From assembly GCA_022842985.1 (NCBI GenBank), contig JALHON010000004.1, forward strand, positions 1-46,480: 46,480 nucleotides of DNA, read 5' to 3'. A program made the translations under genes and the position numbers. This document shows positions 43,276-46,480 of this stretch, piece after piece (positions within the stretch are counted from its first letter, which is position 1; every line of letters starts with the position of its first letter). The notes below the pieces were generated by a model, which worked only from the letters and a program-made list of their open reading frames with translations, was not told where the DNA came from and did no database searches. This DNA comes from Acidobacteriota bacterium. Its GTDB lineage: Bacteria > Acidobacteriota > Vicinamibacteria > Vicinamibacterales > UBA2999.

Positions 43276-43308
43276 GTCTCACGATGAGACTAAGATGCAG
43301 TATGAGAC
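43276..43308. promoter_or_regulatory. Probable HxlR operator in the qorB/hxlR divergent promoter
   Basis: GTCTCA-CGA-TGAGAC (43276-43290) is a perfect 6-3-6 inverted repeat, and a further TGAGACT lies at 43303-43309, eighteen bases from the first. This lies between the two divergent starts (43255 and 43339), where a dimeric repressor could control both genes. Confidence 0.5.
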
Positions 43309-43338
43309 TTCATGAAACTCGGCGGAAGGAGGCAGATC

Positions 43339-43788
43339 GTGGGAACAAGGGCACGCGCAGGTAACCGCCTCGCGGCGCGCGAGGCGCTGGCGCAGCGTGT
43401 GCGCGGCTGGGCGCACCTGCCGTTCGATCCGGCGCGCTGCCCGGTGCGTTCGGTGCTCGACCAGCTCGGCGACAAGTGGACGACATTGGTCGTGCTCGTG
43501 CTCACCCAGGGGCCGCATCGCTTCAGTGCGGTGCAGCGCGCGATTCCCGACATCTCGAAGCGCATGCTCACGCAGGCGCTGCGCGACCTCGAGCGCGACG
43601 GGCTGGTGGCCCGCCAGGTGTTCCCGACCACGCCGCCGAGCGTCGAGTACCGGCTGACGCCGCTCGGGGAGTCGCTGCTCGAACCACTCGGCGCCCTGAT
43701 CGCCTGGGCCGAGGTGCACATGGCGGGCATCGTGGCGGCGCGGGCCGGATTCGCGCGGCAGCGGACGGCGCGGCCCGCGGGCGCCTGA
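43339..43788 (+). CDS. HxlR-family winged-helix regulator
   Basis: 149 residues. The HxlR domain includes [15 protein letters not shown] with a potential redox-sensing Cys, [30 protein letters not shown] for the recognition helix, and the wing [17 protein letters not shown]. coli YtfH is the counterpart of the same divergent arrangement. GTG 43339 has a near-perfect AAGGAGG six bases upstream, so it is preferred to the in-frame ATG at 43312. Likely represses qorB and itself until an electrophile or quinone modifies the Cys; inferred from family members such as YodB/HypR. Confidence 0.88.
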   Translation: MGTRARAGNRLAAREALAQRVRGWAHLPFDPARCPVRSVLDQLGDKWTTLVVLVLTQGPHRFSAVQRAIPDISKRMLTQALRDLERDGLVARQVFPTTPPSVEYRLTPLGESLLEPLGALIAWAEVHMAGIVAARAGFARQRTARPAGA

Positions 43789-43792
43789 GACG

Positions 43793-45073
43793 CTAACGCA
43801 GGCGCTTCACGAGCACCTTCGAATTGCGGCCGCTCTTCTCGTAGCGTTCGCGGCGGCTGGGGGAGAGATCGTCCACCGTGCCCTCGACGAAGCCGCCCTT
43901 GGCGCTGAAGTAGTTGAAAGCCTGGGTGGAGAGCGCGAGGATGCGGTCCAGCCCCTGCTGCCGCGCGCGGTTCTCGACGAACTGGATGAGCTTCCTGCCG
44001 ATGCCCTGGTTCTCGTGCGCCGTGCTCACGTAGAGGCAGGCGAGCTCGCCCTGATTGCGCTCGCGGTCCACGTGCAGCGCCACGCAGCCCACCGGGTTGC
44101 GGTCGATCTCGAAGATCGCGTAGTCGCCGAGCTGCTGCTCGATGCTGCTGCGCGTGCGCTTCACGAGTTCGTCGGCTTCGACACCCTGCCGCGTGAGCGA
44201 CTGGATGGCGCCGATGTCGCGGCGCTCCGCCGGGCGGATGTTCTCGTACTCGTTCGTGTGAATGAGCGTGCCGAAGCCGTGGTTCGAGAACACCTCACCG
44301 AGCAGGCCCTCGTCGAGGGTGCCATCGATGACGTGTACGCGCGGCACGCCGGCGAGGCACGCGCGCACCGCGTGCTGCGCCTTCGACAGGTGCTCACCTT
44401 CGAAGCCGGCCGGGTCCTTCTGCACGAGATCGCCGAGCTGCGCCACCATCATCTGGCGGATCGGTTGCCCGCGATGCACGAGCCCCGGCGCCGCGGTGAC
44501 GTAGATGAGTTTCACGGCGCGGAGCTGCGCCGCCACGGCCACGGCCATGCCGTCGGAGTTGACGCGGTAGGTGCGGCCTTCGCCGTCGAAGCCCAGAGGC
44601 GGCACGATGGGCACGACACCCTGGCCGAGCAGCGACTGCAGGAAGCCCACGTCCACGCGCTCGACGCTGCCGGTGAACTCCTGGTCCACCCCTTTGATCA
44701 CGCCCACCGGGTGCGCCACGATGCCGTTGGTGCAGGCGGCCCGGAGGTCGTTGGCCGACAGCCCCTGCAGAATCTCGTGCGTCAAGCGGTTCGACGCGGT
44801 GACCGACAGGCCGAGTGTGACCGCGTCCGTCACGCCAGTGCCGTCCGTGTTCGACGCCGTGACGCCGCGCTCGTCCGCCAGGCGGCGGATCTCGGCCGCC
44901 ACGCCGTGCACGATCACCACGCGGATATTCAGCGACCAGAGGACGGCGATGTCCTTGAGCAGCGTCGCGAAGCGTTCGTCCGACACGATCTCGCCATCGA
45001 TCGCCAGCACGAAGGTCTTCTCCCGGAACTCCGGGATGTACTGCAGGATGCCGCGCAGGTCGGTCAGCTTCAC
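43793..45073 (-). CDS. argA: Amino-acid N-acetyltransferase (N-acetylglutamate synthase)
   Basis: 426 residues, bifunctional-looking ArgA. An amino-acid-kinase-like domain (about 20-272, TFVLAIDGEIVSDERF, IRVVIVHGVAAEI, TYRVNSDGMAVAVAAQL) is followed by a GNAT domain (about 278-426, with the acetyl-CoA loop NQGIGRKL at 355-362). Length and order match E. coli ArgA, which makes N-acetylglutamate as the first step of arginine synthesis and is inhibited by arginine. Its GTG start at 45073 aligns with the family; no strong ribosome site is seen and a longer frame runs to 45214. No other arg genes are adjacent. Confidence 0.88.
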   Translation of the reverse strand: MKLTDLRGILQYIPEFREKTFVLAIDGEIVSDERFATLLKDIAVLWSLNIRVVIVHGVAAEIRRLADERGVTASNTDGTGVTDAVTLGLSVTASNRLTHEILQGLSANDLRAACTNGIVAHPVGVIKGVDQEFTGSVERVDVGFLQSLLGQGVVPIVPPLGFDGEGRTYRVNSDGMAVAVAAQLRAVKLIYVTAAPGLVHRGQPIRQMMVAQLGDLVQKDPAGFEGEHLSKAQHAVRACLAGVPRVHVIDGTLDEGLLGEVFSNHGFGTLIHTNEYENIRPAERRDIGAIQSLTRQGVEADELVKRTRSSIEQQLGDYAIFEIDRNPVGCVALHVDRERNQGELACLYVSTAHENQGIGRKLIQFVENRARQQGLDRILALSTQAFNYFSAKGGFVEGTVDDLSPSRRERYEKSGRNSKVLVKRLR

Positions 45074-45155
45074 ACCCGATATGGTGCTACAGCTCCACCG
45101 CCGTCGTCTCGCGGATTTCGGGCCCGCTGGTAGAATCCCAGGTCGAGGCCCTGTC

Positions 45156-46274
45156 ATGACCCTGTCGCTCCGCCTGTTCCTGCCCGCCGCCCTCGCCCTC
45201 GTCACCGTCATCACGATGAGCGCCGGTGTGCGCGCCGGCGCGCCGAACGACCCCGTGGGCTGGGATGCGGCGGCCGCGGCGCGCTACCTCGACGGACGCG
45301 CCACCTGGTGGACGACCTGGCCCAACGCCGCCCGCGACCGCGGCACCTACTGCATGTCGTGCCACACGACGCTGCCGTACGCGCTGGCACGTCCCGCGCT
45401 GCGCGGGCTGCTGAACGAAGGCGGCCCGTCGGCGGGGGAGCAGAAGATCGTCGGCAACCTGCTGACGCGGGCGCGGGCCTGGCGCGACGTGGAGCCCTGG
45501 TATCCCGACCAGACGCGCGGCATCCCGAAGACGAGTGAATCGCGCGCCATCGAATCGGTGATGAACGCGCTCGTGCTCAGCCGGCGCGACGCCGTGACCG
45601 GCACGCTCAGCGACGACACCCGCTCGGCTTTCGGCGTGATGTGGGCGCTGCAGATGAAGACGGGGCCCGAGACGGGCGTGTGGACGTGGCTCAACTTCAA
45701 GCTCGAGCCGTGGGAGTCGCCGAACTCGCCCTACTTCGGCGCGTCGATGGCGGCGCTGGCCATCGGCTCGGCGCCCGGCGGCTACGCCGCGTCCCCCGAG
45801 ATCGCGGATCGCATGAAGCCGATGCGCGACTACTTCCAGAAGCAGCACGCGCAGGTGTCGCTGCTCAATCAGCTCACCGGACTCTGGGCCACGAGCCGCG
45901 TGCCCGACCTGCTGAGCCCGGCGCAGCGCCAGGCCACCGTGGAGGCCGCCTTCGCGCGGCAGCAGGCCGACGGCGGCTGGAACACCCCGGCGATCGGCGG
46001 CTACTCGCGTGTGGACAACACCGCGACCGACACACGCAGCGACGGCTACGCCACGGCGCTCGCGACGCTCGCGCTGCAGGCGGCCGGTGTGCCGGCGTCG
46101 GACCCGCGCCTGGCGAAGGGCCTCGACTGGCTGCGCCGCCATCAGGACAAGGTGTCGGGTCGCTGGCCAGCGGTCTCGCCGAACAAGGATCGCGACCCGG
46201 AGTCGGACATCGGCAAGTTCATGAGCGACGCCGCCACGGCCTACGCCGTGCTGTCGCTCACATATCAGCGCTGA
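45156..46274 (+). CDS. Secreted c-haem/terpene-cyclase-fold protein
   Basis: 372 residues: signal peptide (about 1-28), a single haem motif CMSCH at 66-70, then an alpha/alpha-toroid with squalene-hopene-cyclase/prenyltransferase-type repeats, such as RQQADGGWNTPAIGGY and GYATALATLALQAAGV (about 270-330). The cyclase catalytic DXDD is not seen, so cyclisation is unlikely. One haem plus a toroid suggests a periplasmic electron-transfer or binding protein. The ATG 45156 begins directly at the signal peptide. Divergent from argA. Confidence 0.8.
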   Translation: MTLSLRLFLPAALALVTVITMSAGVRAGAPNDPVGWDAAAAARYLDGRATWWTTWPNAARDRGTYCMSCHTTLPYALARPALRGLLNEGGPSAGEQKIVGNLLTRARAWRDVEPWYPDQTRGIPKTSESRAIESVMNALVLSRRDAVTGTLSDDTRSAFGVMWALQMKTGPETGVWTWLNFKLEPWESPNSPYFGASMAALAIGSAPGGYAASPEIADRMKPMRDYFQKQHAQVSLLNQLTGLWATSRVPDLLSPAQRQATVEAAFARQQADGGWNTPAIGGYSRVDNTATDTRSDGYATALATLALQAAGVPASDPRLAKGLDWLRRHQDKVSGRWPAVSPNKDRDPESDIGKFMSDAATAYAVLSLTYQR

Positions 46275-46336
46275 CCCGCCGCCGCGCGGCCCGGCGTGCC
46301 GGCCGGTGTCATGCCGCTGAGGTATAAACAGGGCGC

Positions 46337-46480
46337 ATGTCACCGCGCCGTTCGCCCCGTACGTCCTCGAAGTCGCCGGTCAATGCCGGCCGCCGCACGT
46401 TCCTGCTCGCGGCTCCGGCCCTCGGCGCGGCGGCCTGTGCGCCCTCCGCGCCTGCGCCCGAGGCGCCCGCGGCCCGGACA
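46337..46480 (+). CDS. Tat-exported lipoprotein, N-terminus (partial)
   Basis: 48 codons reach the window edge. The basic N-terminus leads to a twin-arginine motif (NAGRRTFLLAAPALG) whose hydrophobic stretch ends in GAAAC, a lipobox, so the protein is likely exported by Tat and lipid-anchored. The residues after it are Ala/Pro-rich, a normal linker. The mature domain and function lie outside the window. TATAAA at 46323-46328 could be its -10 hexamer, giving a very short leader. Confidence 0.65.
   Translation, partial: MSPRRSPRTSSKSPVNAGRRTFLLAAPALGAAACAPSAPAPEAPAART

Noticed and set aside
43312-43338. ATG 43312 as the HxlR start
   Set aside because: No ribosome site before it and it abuts operator half-sites; GTG 43339 has AAGGAGG six bases upstream and fits family length.
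45156-46274. A functional squalene-hopene cyclase
   Set aside because: Half the usual length, exported, carries a haem motif and lacks DXDD.

Overview
The window is a high-GC, gene-dense piece of bacterial chromosome with no rRNA, tRNA, CRISPR array, phage or insertion sequence that I can recognise. The gene mix suggests an Acidobacteriota member, possibly of the Vicinamibacteria type. It includes a BlaI/BlaR-type pair with a TonB tail, a TonB-dependent receptor with an N-terminal carboxypeptidase-regulatory domain, many Tat-exported enzymes, and secreted proteins that combine a c-type haem motif with repeat domains. This taxonomic guess is an inference from style, not from a marker gene.

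Layout. 1-2.5 kb: the end of a BlaI-type repressor, its M56 metallopeptidase partner and a secreted hypothetical. 2.5-4.9 kb: a DUF4386 membrane protein, a YnfM-like MFS exporter and a small acidic protein. 5.0-8.5 kb: a likely iron-regulated operon (FecA-like receptor, secreted helix-hairpin-helix protein, small membrane protein) behind a perfect 7-1-7 Fur-like palindrome. 8.5-18.9 kb: stress and ion module copy 1, with D-lactate dehydrogenase and a triple-domain universal stress protein (USP) on the minus strand, and a P2-type cation ATPase, Ca2+/cation antiporter, SDR, tandem USP, CBS protein and NhaR-like LysR regulator on the plus strand. 19.0-24.8 kb: a HAD hydrolase, a Tat-exported spermidine-dehydrogenase-like flavoenzyme and a 994-residue secreted haem/propeller/FnIII protein. 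25.0-31.3 kb: a heavy-metal RND efflux operon led by a histidine-rich small protein. 31.4-36.7 kb: module copy 2, a compact paralogue of copy 1 in the same order and orientation. 36.7-46.5 kb: single genes and pairs (DsrE-like, DinB, MOSC, a CGNR regulator with a methyltransferase and a TrmO-GNAT fusion, Tat-FAH, a QorB/HxlR divergent pair, ArgA, a haem/terpene-cyclase-fold protein) and the start of a Tat lipoprotein.

The main discovery is the duplicated module. Two direct copies lie about 22 kb apart and flank the metal-efflux operon. Copy 2 has lost the ATPase, leaving a 30-codon in-frame scar that keeps the gene's first and last codons, and its antiporter has lost the in-frame start used in copy 1. 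Copy 1 carries an extra CBS gene and two decayed USP genes. A 32-bp sequence element that no gene explains lies upstream of both triple-USP genes and of the CBS gene, in the same orientation and at a similar distance. A second, 35-bp element is conserved upstream of both ATPase starts. Together they look like the control sites of one regulon for ion balance and stress, probably involving NhaR, though no experiment or search supports that here.

Other notable points are a 49-bp relic of a YnfM-type gene beside nhaR copy 1, two probable leaderless or near-leaderless genes (the His-rich protein and the CGNR regulator), a TrmO-acetyltransferase fusion, and a variant proton-relay motif in the RND pump. 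All identities and residue positions were worked out by eye.
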